DNA of 47,998 nt from Desulfobacterales bacterium (GCA_016218685.1 JACRDD010000011.1:1-47998), one strand, 5' to 3'. Shown: positions 1 to 12,112, counted from the stretch's first letter. The notes: a model not told the origin generated them from the sequence alone. Made by a program: numbers and translations.

Positions 1-34
1 AGAACCATAAAATTTTGGCAAAGGAGGATTCTCA

Positions 35-352
35 ATGCCGACAGTTGAATTTGGTGGTAAATCTTTTAGCGTAGACGAAGACGGCTTCATCGATGATTAC
101 AAAAACTGGAACGAAGGTTGGGTTCAGTATGTAAAGTCCCAGGAGGGCATCGATGAGCTGAACGAAGAACACAAGAAGGTGATCGAAGTGCTCCGCGAGT
201 ACTATGAGAAGAACGGTATCGCCCCGATGGTGCGCGTTCTTTCCAAGGTTACCGGATTCAAACTGAAGCACATCTACGAGCTGTTCCCCTCCGGCCCGGG
301 CAAGGGAGCCTGTAAGATGGCTGGTCTGCCCAAACCGACCGGCTGCGTCTAA
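35..352 (+). CDS. dsrC: DsrC sulfur-carrier protein (TusE/DsrC family)
   Basis: Small cytoplasmic sulfur-trafficking protein of 105 residues. In sulfate reducers DsrC is the co-substrate of dissimilatory sulfite reductase DsrAB: it leaves carrying a trisulfide between two C-terminal cysteines, which the membrane complex DsrMKJOP then reduces. Both cysteines are visible here, C93 and the penultimate C104, separated by exactly ten residues, and the tail ends PTGCV. This marks genuine DsrC rather than TusE-like or regulatory relatives that lack C93. A strong ribosome binding site (AAAGGAGG) lies about 8 bases before the ATG. The gene stands alone and is followed by its own terminator, as is common for dsrC, which is often unlinked to dsrAB. 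Family identity is very secure; its role in sulfate respiration is inferred from the family. Confidence 0.96.
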   Translation: MPTVEFGGKSFSVDEDGFIDDYKNWNEGWVQYVKSQEGIDELNEEHKKVIEVLREYYEKNGIAPMVRVLSKVTGFKLKHIYELFPSGPGKGACKMAGLPKPTGCV

Positions 353-379
353 TCCGTTAGTCCGTTTCCGAACTCAAGA

Positions 380-407
380 GGCTCTGCCATTCCGGCAGGG
401 CCTTTTT
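380..407 (+). terminator. Rho-independent terminator after dsrC
   Basis: A 9-bp stem (380-388 with 394-402, one G-U pair) and a 5-base loop are followed by TTTTTCG. It lies 28 bases after the dsrC stop and just before the ribosome binding site of the next gene, so dsrC is probably a single-gene transcript, although some read-through into yjbQ is possible. Confidence 0.85.
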
Positions 408-432
408 CGTTTGGCATAGGAGGAGCCCCGCC

Positions 433-825
433 ATGCAACTCACCGTCAAAACTCACGCCCAGACCGAGATGATCGACCTCACCGCCCAGATCCAAAAGCT
501 TCTTTCGGAGCATGGCGTCCAGGAGGGCATCTGCATGCTCTACGTGCCCCACACCACGGCGGCGGTCACCATCAACGAAAGCGCCGATCCCAGCGTGCGC
601 GAGGATATCCTCATGGTGCTCAACCAGATGGTGCCCTGGAAAGCCGCCTACCGCCACGCCGAGGGCAACTCGCCGGCTCACGTCAAGGCATCCCTGATGG
701 GCGCATCTCAACTGGTGCGCATAGAGAACGGCCGCCTGGCCCTGGGCACCTGGCAGGGTATTTTTTTCTGCGAATTTGACGGCCCGCGCACGCGCAAAAT
801 GGATGTTGCGCTGATCGCCAAATAG
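433..825 (+). CDS. yjbQ: YjbQ/UPF0047 family protein
   Basis: A 130-residue protein of the YjbQ/UPF0047 family, a small trimeric beta-fold family sometimes annotated as 'secondary thiamine-phosphate synthase enzyme'; its physiological role is not settled. Family signatures are the central VPHTTAAVTINE stretch near residues 38-49, the HAEGNSPAHVKAS segment near 75-87 and the GTWQGIFFCEFDGPR segment near 106-120. These carry the conserved histidines and glutamate expected for a metal site. The length is normal. An AGGAGG ribosome binding site precedes the ATG at good spacing. The gene converges with the minus-strand methyltransferase, leaving only 16 bases between stops. Family assignment is secure; function is not. 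Confidence 0.93.
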   Translation: MQLTVKTHAQTEMIDLTAQIQKLLSEHGVQEGICMLYVPHTTAAVTINESADPSVREDILMVLNQMVPWKAAYRHAEGNSPAHVKASLMGASQLVRIENGRLALGTWQGIFFCEFDGPRTRKMDVALIAK

Positions 826-841
826 CTGAAGTTTTACCTTC

Positions 842-2290
842 TTATATGACCCCGGGGATAAAGCGATACCGCACCTGCCGGCAATAGGCCTGATAGTAGG
901 GATCCATGCCCAGGTGGCGCTCCTCGGTGATGGCCCGCAGGTAATAGAACCAGGTCATGAAGATCAAGCCGAGGATCTGTAAAATGGCAGCCTGCAGGCC
1001 GGTGTGCACGGCGTTATAGACGATGGCCGGAAACATCACGCACCACCATGCAAAATTCTTGGAGGCATAGGCCGGATGGCGGATAAAGGCGTAGGGCCCC
1101 TTGCGGATGATGCCCCGGTTGGTGAGGTTGGAAAAACGCACCCCGAACCAGAGGGTGGCGGACATGTAGACGAAATAGCTGAGCACCATCATCACGGTGA
1201 AGAGGGTGATGAGCCACTGATTTGAAAACTGCAGCACCGCCCGTTCCCCCGGCGCCGAATAATAGAGCCCAAGCAGGCGCTGAAACGGTGGATAGCAGGC
1301 GATGCACACCAGCCAGCCGAGCATGGTGGGCTCGGCCGTGACGGTCTGGTTGTCCACCCAGCGGGAAGAGATCACATAGCCGCACCACGCCAAGGCCACG
1401 TCGATGGAGAAAATAAAAGCAATGGAAATATTGAACAGGTCCGTATTGAATTGGGCGTGGGGATACCCTCCGCCGAAGACGACTCCGGGCAGCGCGCCCA
1501 GCACAAAGCCGATATTGTTGACCAAGTGGGGGAATTGATCGGTGAAGAAGACGGTCATCAAGGGGGTAAAAAAGAGTTTCACCAGCAACGCCCGGGTTGT
1601 TTTCTTATCCAATTCGCCGAAGCGCGGCCGGAACCGTTTCAAGCCCGGAAGCCATGAGGTTAAAAAGCGGAGCACTCGGGCGGTAAGCGCGGAGAAATCG
1701 CGCCGGTCCGCGACGGCATCGTATTTGAGGGCGCGGGTCAGCAGGACATAAGGCAACCCTGCCCAGAGATAGGCGGACCAGCCCAGATCCAGCAGCCGGA
1801 ACCAGACCCGGTAATAATCGTTGTTCTGCCGGTAACCGTACTCGCCAGCGGTGCGAAAAAATAACACCACGACGCCCAAGAGGGCCATATAAAGCAGCCA
1901 GTTCACGAGGGCATCGCGTAAAAAGCTCAGATAGCGCCGCTTTTTTAGGTCGGGGTGGATGGTGAAAAAGTGCTGCTGGTCGCGTTGCCACAGTCGCACC
2001 ATCTCGGTAACCAACATGGCGCCGGCGATGACCACCAGGGCCAGCAGCAGGCTGTCGGTTTTAAACTCCGTCAACTGCAAGCCGGCGATGGCGACGCCCT
2101 TTGTCAGCGCACCGGTGACGTTGTAAAAAAGTGCCATTACCAGCACCATGAATGCGCCCACGGCGCCACAGATCCAGGCATCGTCGGTAATCCAGGGGCC
2201 GTTTTCGGGTGGAACGGCAAACGGGATATCTTCCGGATCGCCGGTGGTCGAAATCGGTGCTGCGGACCTGTTCGTTTGAACGCGCGTCAT
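842..2290 (-). CDS. Membrane methyltransferase, isoprenylcysteine carboxyl methyltransferase/phospholipid methyltransferase-like
   Basis: A 482-residue integral membrane protein with many hydrophobic helices along its whole length. The last 100 residues carry the ICMT/PEMT-type methyltransferase signature: GPYAFIRHPAYASKN around residues 390-404 and EERHLGMDPYYQAYCRQVRYRFIPG near the end, which in this superfamily form the S-adenosylmethionine site and active-site cap. The N-terminal 250-350 residues are an extra multi-helix region not found in minimal ICMT proteins, so the substrate cannot be named; bacterial members methylate lipids or small molecules. The chosen ATG has AAGGA about 11 bases upstream. 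It diverges from ahbA with about 160 bases between the starts. Confidence 0.8.
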   Translation of the reverse strand: MTRVQTNRSAAPISTTGDPEDIPFAVPPENGPWITDDAWICGAVGAFMVLVMALFYNVTGALTKGVAIAGLQLTEFKTDSLLLALVVIAGAMLVTEMVRLWQRDQQHFFTIHPDLKKRRYLSFLRDALVNWLLYMALLGVVVLFFRTAGEYGYRQNNDYYRVWFRLLDLGWSAYLWAGLPYVLLTRALKYDAVADRRDFSALTARVLRFLTSWLPGLKRFRPRFGELDKKTTRALLVKLFFTPLMTVFFTDQFPHLVNNIGFVLGALPGVVFGGGYPHAQFNTDLFNISIAFIFSIDVALAWCGYVISSRWVDNQTVTAEPTMLGWLVCIACYPPFQRLLGLYYSAPGERAVLQFSNQWLITLFTVMMVLSYFVYMSATLWFGVRFSNLTNRGIIRKGPYAFIRHPAYASKNFAWWCVMFPAIVYNAVHTGLQAAILQILGLIFMTWFYYLRAITEERHLGMDPYYQAYCRQVRYRFIPGVI

Positions 2291-2418
2291 CGTCAGAATT
2301 CCTTGATTTTCGAAATATTAGATCTCTTGGGAGGGCAGAAGATCGCCGCAGATAGCATGAATAGAACCAAAATCGGTCCGTTCGTCAAGGGCAAATTTTT
2401 TGTTACCCCTTTGGGCGC

Positions 2419-2446
2419 TTGACATGCATCGCTTTTAAGATAAGGT
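2419..2446 (+). promoter_or_regulatory. Possible sigma70-type promoter for ahbA
   Basis: A perfect TTGACA (2419-2424) is followed after 16 bases by TAAGGT (2441-2446). Transcription from it would start at or within a few bases of the ahbA ATG, implying a nearly leaderless message. The -10 match is poor, so this is only a candidate. Confidence 0.3.
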
Positions 2447-2453
2447 AGGCCGC

Positions 2454-2900
2454 ATGGACGATACCGACAAAGCCATTCTCAACCGGATTCAATCCGATTT
2501 CCCCATCGCTTCCCGCCCTTTCGAAGCCATCGGCCAAGAATTGGACCTGAGCGAAGAGCTGGTGATCGAGCGGGTGCGGGCGCTCAAGGAGCAAGGCATC
2601 ATCCGCCGCATCGGCGCCAACTTCGTGCCCGGCAAGGTGGGCTTCGTGAGCACCCTGTGCGCGGCCCAAGTGCCCGCAGAGAAGATCGACCACTTCGCCC
2701 AGGTCGTGAACCACTACCCCGGCGTCACCCACAACTACCAGCGGGAAAACGCTTTCAACGTCTGGTTCACCTTCATCGCCCGCTCCCGGGAAGAGATCGC
2801 CCACAATCTGGCCCAGATCGCCCGGGAGACCGGCGTGGAAACCATCTTGAATCTGCCGGCCACCAAGGTGTTTAAAATCAGGGCGCAGTTCGATCTATGA
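2454..2900 (+). CDS. ahbA: Siroheme decarboxylase subunit AhbA (Lrp/AsnC fold)
   Basis: A 148-residue protein of the Lrp/AsnC-like siroheme decarboxylase family. AhbA and AhbB together convert siroheme to 12,18-didecarboxysiroheme in the alternative haem route of sulfate reducers and archaea. An N-terminal helix-turn-helix (about residues 1-55, including RVRALKEQGIIRRIGANF) is followed by the AsnC-type domain. The HNYQRENAFNVWFTF stretch near residue 93 resembles AhbA (HNY-R-YN-WFT); AhbB/NirH-type chains usually show HCYxRP..WPYNLF instead. No ahbB-like partner is in the window, so it must lie elsewhere or this chain acts alone. The stop overlaps the next gene's start by four bases (ATGA), which implies translational coupling. 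A transcriptional-regulator reading is less likely given these motifs. Confidence 0.82.
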   Translation: MDDTDKAILNRIQSDFPIASRPFEAIGQELDLSEELVIERVRALKEQGIIRRIGANFVPGKVGFVSTLCAAQVPAEKIDHFAQVVNHYPGVTHNYQRENAFNVWFTFIARSREEIAHNLAQIARETGVETILNLPATKVFKIRAQFDL

Positions 2901-3709
2901 AAGACATCCGCATCGCCGCCGTGGTGTGTCGCGCGCCGGTGGGCGACATCGAAGGCAACCTGGCGCAAACCCGCCACTGGACGCACCTGGCTAAAGCGGC
3001 CGGAGCGGATCTGGTCTGCTTTCCCGAACTCAACCTCACCGGCTATTGCAACCAGGCCGAAATGGCCGCCATCGCCCTGCCCCATACCGGACCCGAAACG
3101 GCATCCTTATCCGACTTGGCCCGGGAGACCCAAACCATCATCCTTGCCGGCCTGGCCGAGCGCAATCCCCAAGGCTTGCCGTTTGCCAGCCACTTTGTCT
3201 TCCGGCCCACCGGAGAAATAGAAGTCTACCGCAAGCTGCACCTGGCGCCCAACGAACGCCAATACTTCTCCGCCGGCGACACGATCCCCATCTTCCGCGC
3301 ACCCCAGGCCGTCTTCGGCATCCAACTATGCTACGACGGCCACTTTCCCGAACTCTCCACGGCCATGACCGCCAAGGGCGCCCAGATCCTCTTCCTGCCC
3401 CACGCCTCGCCCCGGGGCGACGCCCAAACCAAGCACCAATCCTGGCTGCGCCATTTGCCGGCCCGGGCCTACGACAACGGCGTCTTCGTGGTGGCCTGCA
3501 ACCAGTGGGGCGCCAACGGCAAGGGCCTCACCTTCCCAGGCAATGCCGTGGTCTTCGATCCGGCCGGCAACCCGCTCGCCAGCCGCCTGACGGACGACGA
3601 AGGGCTCCTGGTGGTGGATCTCAAAGCCAGCGCCTGGGAGTCCGTCCGCAGTCATCCCATGCGCCATTTCTTCCCTAACCGGCGCCCGGAACTCTACTTT
3701 CCGAAGTAA
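2897..3709 (+). CDS. Carbon-nitrogen hydrolase (nitrilase superfamily amidohydrolase)
   Basis: A 270-residue nitrilase-superfamily enzyme. The family's catalytic triad is visible: Glu44 in CFPELNLTGY, Lys113 in YRKLHLAPNE and Cys145 in QLCYDGHFPE. These enzymes hydrolyse amides, nitriles or carbamoyl groups in the cytoplasm through a cysteine thioester intermediate; the substrate cannot be read from sequence. Length matches the omega-amidase/N-carbamoyl hydrolase branch, without an extra glutaminase or synthetase domain. It overlaps ahbA by four bases, so the two are co-translated, but a link to haem synthesis is not established. It ends in a hairpin shared with the converging gene. Confidence 0.9.
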   Translation: MKDIRIAAVVCRAPVGDIEGNLAQTRHWTHLAKAAGADLVCFPELNLTGYCNQAEMAAIALPHTGPETASLSDLARETQTIILAGLAERNPQGLPFASHFVFRPTGEIEVYRKLHLAPNERQYFSAGDTIPIFRAPQAVFGIQLCYDGHFPELSTAMTAKGAQILFLPHASPRGDAQTKHQSWLRHLPARAYDNGVFVVACNQWGANGKGLTFPGNAVVFDPAGNPLASRLTDDEGLLVVDLKASAWESVRSHPMRHFFPNRRPELYFPK

Positions 3710-3739
3710 AAAAGGCCTCCGCCCATGCGAAAGCCTTTT
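3710..3739. terminator. Bidirectional terminator between convergent genes
   Basis: An inverted repeat AAAAGGC (3710-3716)/GCCTTTT (3733-3739) encloses a 16-base loop, so each strand reads a stem ending in a T run. It sits between the convergent nitrilase-family and DUF2914-like genes and could serve both. The loop is longer than ideal. Confidence 0.5.
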
Positions 3740-3768
3740 CCTTCATCTTACAGGATGCCAAAGAGCGT

Positions 3769-4281
3769 CTACTGCACCATAAAGACCACGCTCTCCAGAG
3801 GCGTGCCGCTTTCGGTGACGATTTCCACCATCCACTCGCCGGCTTGTCCGGGCGACATGGCTTTATAGCTCCATGTACGCCAGTTGGCTGCGCGCACGGG
3901 CAGCTTGATGGAAGACTTCAGGGCGCCCTGGTAGTACCAGTTGTGCACGATGGCGCCTTCGCCCTGCATGCCTATCACCCGGCAATAGCAGTACACCTTG
4001 GGTAGATCCTTGGAGAAGACGTCCGCGCTGCCCACGGGGGCGCGATCGACCACATCCTGGCAGACGACGGCCTCCTTGATCTCCACACCGACAGCAGTGG
4101 ACGGGGTCGCGCTGACCGGTGGCTGGCCCGGAGCCACGGGAGCGTCGGCGTTGGCTGGTGCCGCAGGCGTTGCCGCGGCTTCCTGCGCGGCCGGCTGGTT
4201 TTGATCCTCACACCAGGCGGGGGCTGCGGCCCACGCGAGCAAATAACACGCCATTAGCACACCAAGAATTCCACCCTTCAT
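3769..4281 (-). CDS. Secreted DUF2914-like protein
   Basis: A 170-residue exported protein. A signal peptide covers about residues 1-24 (MKGG followed by a hydrophobic run ending PAWC). A low-complexity Ala/Pro-rich linker follows (about 28-65), then a compact C-terminal domain. The pattern YCYCRVIGM, HNWYYQG, LPVRAANWRTWSYKAM and GEWMVEIVTESG matches DUF2914, a small beta-domain of unknown function frequent in Deltaproteobacteria. An AGGAGG site sits just before the ATG. The domain probably acts in the periplasm or tethered to the envelope, but no activity can be assigned. It faces the nitrilase-family gene convergently and stands alone. Confidence 0.8.
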   Translation of the reverse strand: MKGGILGVLMACYLLAWAAAPAWCEDQNQPAAQEAAATPAAPANADAPVAPGQPPVSATPSTAVGVEIKEAVVCQDVVDRAPVGSADVFSKDLPKVYCYCRVIGMQGEGAIVHNWYYQGALKSSIKLPVRAANWRTWSYKAMSPGQAGEWMVEIVTESGTPLESVVFMVQ

Positions 4282-4501
4282 GTTCTCCTCCTGATTTTCA
4301 TGGCAAAATTGAGAGAAATCGCCGCCATCGGCAGGTCGACCGGCACAAGCAAGGTATCGTGTTGTCTGGATTGTATAACAACATCAAACCCTTTTGGCAA
4401 CGTCCGGAGTTTTTGCCGTACTAAAAAGCTTCCGCTATAGCTAATAAAAATCGGGCCAATAGATTCTTATGAGACACCTCGGCGTCCAAGGTGGCCATGA
4501 G

Positions 4502-5629
4502 CTAGAGCTCTGGCTTTGATAGCTCACATAGTGGACGATCGCGCCAATAGCCGCTTGCGACGCCTCTGCGATATTCTTCCAGCGCATCCCCGGTTGCATT
4601 GACCCGCAAGTTGCTCCAACTGCCGTCATGATTCTGCCAGAGCTCGTGCCAGTAGACAGCGGCACGAATCCGCGGGCACTCGCCGGGAATGCGCCGGAAG
4701 AACTCGGCGATCCAGGCGCTCATGCTGCCGGATTCGGGGAAATTGCCGACACCCCATTCGGCCAGGATGACCGGCTTGTCCCGATCCACGGCGGCAATCT
4801 CTCTGTAGGAGCTGATGAAAACATCGTCCACCGACCAAAACTTTTGATAGGGATATTGCTGTCCGTAAGCACTCAGCCCGAGCCAGTCGACATAGTCGGC
4901 TCCCGGGTAGTAGCTCTTATAGTTATTCCAAGCCTCACCTGGAACCGTCCCGGAATTCAGATGAAATACCCATTGAATATTCTTCGCACCGCGGGCGCGC
5001 ACTTTGCCAACCACATATCGGTAAGCCTGCTTGTAGAGTTCCGGCCCGGCAAACCGATCGGCTGAACCCGAAGTTACCGGGGTGCCCCCACCGTAAAAAA
5101 TTCCGGACCAAGGAAACCAATCGCCGTTCATCTCCAGCCCCCAGGCAACGAGCAGCGGCCGGCCGAAGTCGCGGGCCTGATCCCCCCACTGCGAGAGATA
5201 GGCATCGTACTTTCCGGCCAAAATATCGCGCAAGCTGTAACGGTCGATTCTATTCGCATCCCAATCCGCGCGGCTTTCCCAGGGCAACCAGTAGAGCAAT
5301 GGGACCGCGCCATAATTCGCGATGATCTCCATGTTGCTCCGGGGGAAGGAATTTTTGCCCCAGTTGCTGGAAGAGGCCACGATGGCCTGGTGCCTACCGA
5401 CTAGCGCTTCGAAATTTTCGATGGCTTCGATGGTCACATCGTCTTCGTTTGGGCCGAAATCGATATAGGCACCAGTGTAGGCCTGATTCGCGGGAACGGC
5501 CAGAGTACACCCCTTTTGGACAAGCGGCCCAGGCCCCTCGTTCGTCATCTTCAGGTGGCAGGCCATCGTCGCGAAACTTGCTAATAATATCGCCAGGGGA
5601 AAATACATTTCGATCGATTTGCCTTTCAA
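4502..5629 (-). CDS. Glycoside hydrolase, GH26-like (beta-mannanase type), exported
   Basis: A 375-residue secreted glycosidase of the clan GH-A/GH26 type, which usually cleaves beta-mannans or related glucans. The two acidic residues expected for a retaining mechanism are visible: Glu166 in WGLEMNGDW (acid/base) and Glu291 in VILAEWGVG (nucleophile). Further family-like segments are LLYWLPWES, WVFHLNSG and VDWLGLSAYGQ. The N-terminus is a signal peptide (FPLAILLASFATMAC); Cys24 could make it a lipoprotein but the lipobox is poor. The best ribosome binding site (AGGAGG) points to a TTG start at 5629; an ATG seven codons in is the alternative. Base composition is less GC-rich than its neighbours and no other carbohydrate gene is nearby, so acquisition by transfer is possible. 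Confidence 0.78.
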   Translation of the reverse strand: MKGKSIEMYFPLAILLASFATMACHLKMTNEGPGPLVQKGCTLAVPANQAYTGAYIDFGPNEDDVTIEAIENFEALVGRHQAIVASSSNWGKNSFPRSNMEIIANYGAVPLLYWLPWESRADWDANRIDRYSLRDILAGKYDAYLSQWGDQARDFGRPLLVAWGLEMNGDWFPWSGIFYGGGTPVTSGSADRFAGPELYKQAYRYVVGKVRARGAKNIQWVFHLNSGTVPGEAWNNYKSYYPGADYVDWLGLSAYGQQYPYQKFWSVDDVFISSYREIAAVDRDKPVILAEWGVGNFPESGSMSAWIAEFFRRIPGECPRIRAAVYWHELWQNHDGSWSNLRVNATGDALEEYRRGVASGYWRDRPLCELSKPEL

Positions 5630-5670
5630 GGAACCTCCTGAGCTGATCTATCGTCGATATGGTGAGGGCA

Positions 5671-6348
5671 TTAAAGCATGCCGACAATGGTCACCTGATC
5701 TCCCTTTTTGGCCAGCTTGATCCCATACATGCGGATAGTGATGCTCAGGGCACGCCCGAAAAGAAATTCCAGCAGCCTGGGGTCCAGGTGGGTGCGCTCG
5801 ATGGCCACCTGGCGCAGGCTCTGGTCGTACCGTATGGCGTGCAGCAAGGCTTCGACGGCCGGCTCTTTATCTTGGCCTTGCTTGATGCGCTCGGCCCATT
5901 GGGCCACCTGTTCATAGCCGCAGCGTTCCTGGTGTTCGGTCACCAGATCGTTCAGACCGGGCAAGCGGGCGAGAAGATCGGCGCGGGTCAAGCGCTCCTG
6001 GTCGTACATGGCCATGATGGCGCGGGTGTCCCAGCAGGTGAGCACGCGGCACTCCACGGGGCGGGCTTCGTAGATCCCGCACCCCACCCGCTCCTGGTCC
6101 AGGAAAATGCAGGTGGCGTCATTCTCCGCCGCCCCCTTGATCTTGATGATGTCGCTGGCGGCCGGCGCGATGGCGCGGCGGATGTTGTCATAGGCCGGCT
6201 CGCTTTGACGGATGGTAAAGAGGCATTTGAGTGGAATCTTGCCGGAATCCACCGCCTCCCGGTCCGCCCGGTGCAGGGCCGGCCCTCCCTTGGCACAGCA
6301 GGTCCCGCATCGGCGGCATTGAATCTTCTGTGTGGCTGAGTCTTCCAA
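5671..6348 (-). CDS. YkgJ-family cysteine-cluster protein
   Basis: A 225-residue protein with the YkgJ-type (zinc- or iron-chelating) cysteine cluster. The N-terminus reads CRRCGTCCAKGG (Cys11, 14, 17, 18), and a second group follows as TCIFL...GCGIYEARPVECRVLTC near residues 79-105. This CxxCxxCC...C...C..RP.xCR arrangement is diagnostic for the family, whose biochemical role is unknown. The C-terminal half (about 110-225) is mostly helical without recognised motifs. It lies downstream of nifJ on the same strand but beyond a strong terminator, so it is probably transcribed separately. Family assignment is firm; function is unknown. Confidence 0.85.
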   Translation of the reverse strand: MEDSATQKIQCRRCGTCCAKGGPALHRADREAVDSGKIPLKCLFTIRQSEPAYDNIRRAIAPAASDIIKIKGAAENDATCIFLDQERVGCGIYEARPVECRVLTCWDTRAIMAMYDQERLTRADLLARLPGLNDLVTEHQERCGYEQVAQWAERIKQGQDKEPAVEALLHAIRYDQSLRQVAIERTHLDPRLLEFLFGRALSITIRMYGIKLAKKGDQVTIVGML

Positions 6349-6381
6349 AATAGAAAACCTATCTGTAGGATATTGTGCAGT

Positions 6382-6414
6382 AAAAAGACCGCTCCATCGA
6401 GCGATGAAGCGGCC
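6382..6414 (-). terminator. Strong terminator after nifJ
   Basis: Read on the minus strand, a 13-bp stem (6414-6402 with 6399-6387, two G-U pairs) and a 2-base loop are followed by TTTTTA. It lies 27 bases beyond the nifJ stop, and its orientation matches the end of the nifJ transcript. Confidence 0.9.
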
Positions 6415-6440
6415 TTCTGCTTACTTTGTAGAGATACGGA

Positions 6441-10217
<3,777 letters not shown>

Positions 10218-10244
10218 TCATATTCGTAAACCGTTGGCAAGATC

Positions 10245-10270
10245 AAAAATGGCAGTCCCCACGGCCATTT
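10245..10270 (-). terminator. Possible terminator after the biotin operon
   Basis: Read on the minus strand, AAATGGC (10270-10264) and GCCATTT (10253-10247) form a 7-bp stem around a 10-base loop, leading into TTTTTG. It lies about 55 bases after the bioD stop and could separate bioAFD from nifJ. The loop is long and the tract short. Confidence 0.45.
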
Positions 10271-10322
10271 CCACTGAACGCGATTCATTTTTCTTCCGGT
10301 GCCGGGCGCTTTTAGAAAGGAA

Positions 10323-10970
10323 TTACATCGCCGCGGATGTATCAAAATGCCGGGCAAAGGTATTGCGCAAGAGCTCCGGCGTGATCGCCGGCAGGGGTTC
10401 GATTTGGGCCACCACCGGGATCTTGCCGAAATGTTCGATGGCCTGGCAGTTGCTCGGGTCCGGCGGTCCGTTCAGGATCACCCCGGCCACGGATACCCGA
10501 CGGTCGCGCAGGGCCTGCAAGGTCAGCAGCGTATGGTTGATGGTCCCCAGGCGGCTTGCGGCCACCACCAGGACCGGCAGGGCCAGTTGGACGATCAGGT
10601 CGAGCATGAAATGGCGCGCGTTGAGCGGCACCAGCACCCCGCCGGCCCCTTCGACGATCAGGTGCTGGAATGGCGCCGGATCGGGCGCCTGAAAATCGTC
10701 CAATTCGATATGCACCCCATCCAGGGCTGCCGCGGCATGCGGGGACAACGGCCGGCGCAGCCTGTGCCGTTCAGGATGGAAGTGGCAGTCGGGCAGCGCG
10801 GTGGCCCGTTGAATCCATTGGGCATCGGTGCCATCGTCCAGCCCGCTCTGCACCGGTTTCCAGTATAGGCCGCGCGTTCCGGCCAGAAGCACGGCCGCCG
10901 TCACGCTCTTACCGACATCGGTGCCGGTTCCGGTGATAAATAGCCGGGGGGGTAGAATCAATTTTTCCAT
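10323..10970 (-). CDS. bioD: Dethiobiotin synthetase
   Basis: ATP-dependent closure of the ureido ring of dethiobiotin from 7,8-diaminopelargonic acid and CO2, the penultimate biotin step. The 215-residue product has the P-loop GTGTDVGKS at residues 14-22, WKPVQSG at 37-43 (substrate lysine) and VEGAGGVLVPL at 106-116, all typical of BioD. A longer in-frame extension exists, but the ATG at 10970 begins exactly where BioD proteins normally start and overlaps the end of bioF by 13 bases, pointing to translational coupling. It is the last gene of a bioA-bioF-bioD operon; bioB and the pimeloyl genes are not in the window. Confidence 0.95.
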   Translation of the reverse strand: MEKLILPPRLFITGTGTDVGKSVTAAVLLAGTRGLYWKPVQSGLDDGTDAQWIQRATALPDCHFHPERHRLRRPLSPHAAAALDGVHIELDDFQAPDPAPFQHLIVEGAGGVLVPLNARHFMLDLIVQLALPVLVVAASRLGTINHTLLTLQALRDRRVSVAGVILNGPPDPSNCQAIEHFGKIPVVAQIEPLPAITPELLRNTFARHFDTSAAM

Positions 10971-12112
10971 TGCCCAAACGCCTCGATCACCCGTTCGATA
11001 TCTTCGGTCGTGTGCATCGCCGTGACCGCCAGACGGATTCGCGACTTCTCCTTTTCCACGGTCGGCGGCCGGATGGCCGAGGCGTAGATGCCGTGAGCAC
11101 CCAGCCACTGGGAGAGCGCCAGGGTTTCGCCTTCCGAGCCCACCATCACCGGCACGATCTGGGTGCTCGATGGGCCGCAATCCCACCCCATGCGTCTCAA
11201 GGCCGTTCGCAGAAGATCGGCATGGGCATGCAGGCGCCGGCGCTCTGCTTCCATGCCGGGAACCAGCTCCAGGGCGCCGTCCACGGCACCCAGCACCGCC
11301 GGCGGCAGGGCCGTGGAGTAAATGATGCCGGCGCAGCAGTTGATCAGGTAGTCGCGCAATTGGCGCGAGCCGGCCACATAGGCGCCGAAGCCGCCACAGG
11401 CCTTGCTGAAGGTACCGATGGTCACATCCACCCCATGGCCGCAGCTCAGGCCCATGCCCTTGGGTCCGATGACGCCCGTGGCATGGGCTTCGTCCACCAC
11501 CAGGATGGCACCAAAGGCGCGGGCCAGGGCCGCCAGTTCCGCCAGCGGACAAAGATCGCCATCCATGCTGAAGACCGACTCGGTGACAATCAGGATGCGC
11601 CGGAAGGAGGGACGATGGCGATCGAGCAGCGCTCGCAGATGGGCCATGTCGTTGTGCGCGAAGATCTCCACGCGGCAGCGCGCCAGCCGGGCGCCTTGGA
11701 TTAAGCTGTTGTGGTTGAGGCGGTCGGAGAGGATCAGCGTCTCGCGGTCGGCCAGGGCCGGCAGGATCGTGGCGTTGGCCTGGAAGCCGGAGTTGAAGAC
11801 CAGGGCCGCCTCGGTGCCCTTGAGGGCCGCCAGGCGTTCCTCCACAGGACCGAAATAGGCGTGGTTGCCGCAGATCAGCCGCGACGAACCGCTGCCGGTG
11901 CCGTAGCGCGCCAGGTAGTCGGCGGCGCGCTGTTGGAGCAGCGGATGGCGGGATAGTCCGAGATAATCGTTGGAGCAGAAGTTAAGCATGCGCCGGCCGC
12001 CGACTTCGATGGCGGCCCCATCGCCACCCTCGACCGTCTCCAGGCGCCGCATCTGCATCCGCTCACGCCGGGCCGCCAAGGCCGCCTCCAAGAATGCCCA
12101 TTTGGCGCTCAT
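10958..12112 (-). CDS. bioF: 8-amino-7-oxononanoate synthase
   Basis: PLP-dependent condensation of pimeloyl-ACP (or pimeloyl-CoA) with alanine, the first ring-building step of biotin synthesis. The 384-residue chain is normal for BioF. Visible landmarks are [14 protein letters not shown] near 44-57, the [14 protein letters not shown] stretch near 71-84, Asp207 and His210 in VVDEAHATG, and the PLP-binding Lys237 in [12 protein letters not shown]. The ATG at 12112 overlaps the bioA stop by four bases (ATGA), so I reject the longer open frame that runs back through bioA. An alpha-oxoamine synthase of other function (Kbl type) is possible by fold, but the operon context settles it. Confidence 0.95.
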   Translation of the reverse strand: MSAKWAFLEAALAARRERMQMRRLETVEGGDGAAIEVGGRRMLNFCSNDYLGLSRHPLLQQRAADYLARYGTGSGSSRLICGNHAYFGPVEERLAALKGTEAALVFNSGFQANATILPALADRETLILSDRLNHNSLIQGARLARCRVEIFAHNDMAHLRALLDRHRPSFRRILIVTESVFSMDGDLCPLAELAALARAFGAILVVDEAHATGVIGPKGMGLSCGHGVDVTIGTFSKACGGFGAYVAGSRQLRDYLINCCAGIIYSTALPPAVLGAVDGALELVPGMEAERRRLHAHADLLRTALRRMGWDCGPSSTQIVPVMVGSEGETLALSQWLGAHGIYASAIRPPTVEKEKSRIRLAVTAMHTTEDIERVIEAFGQWKN

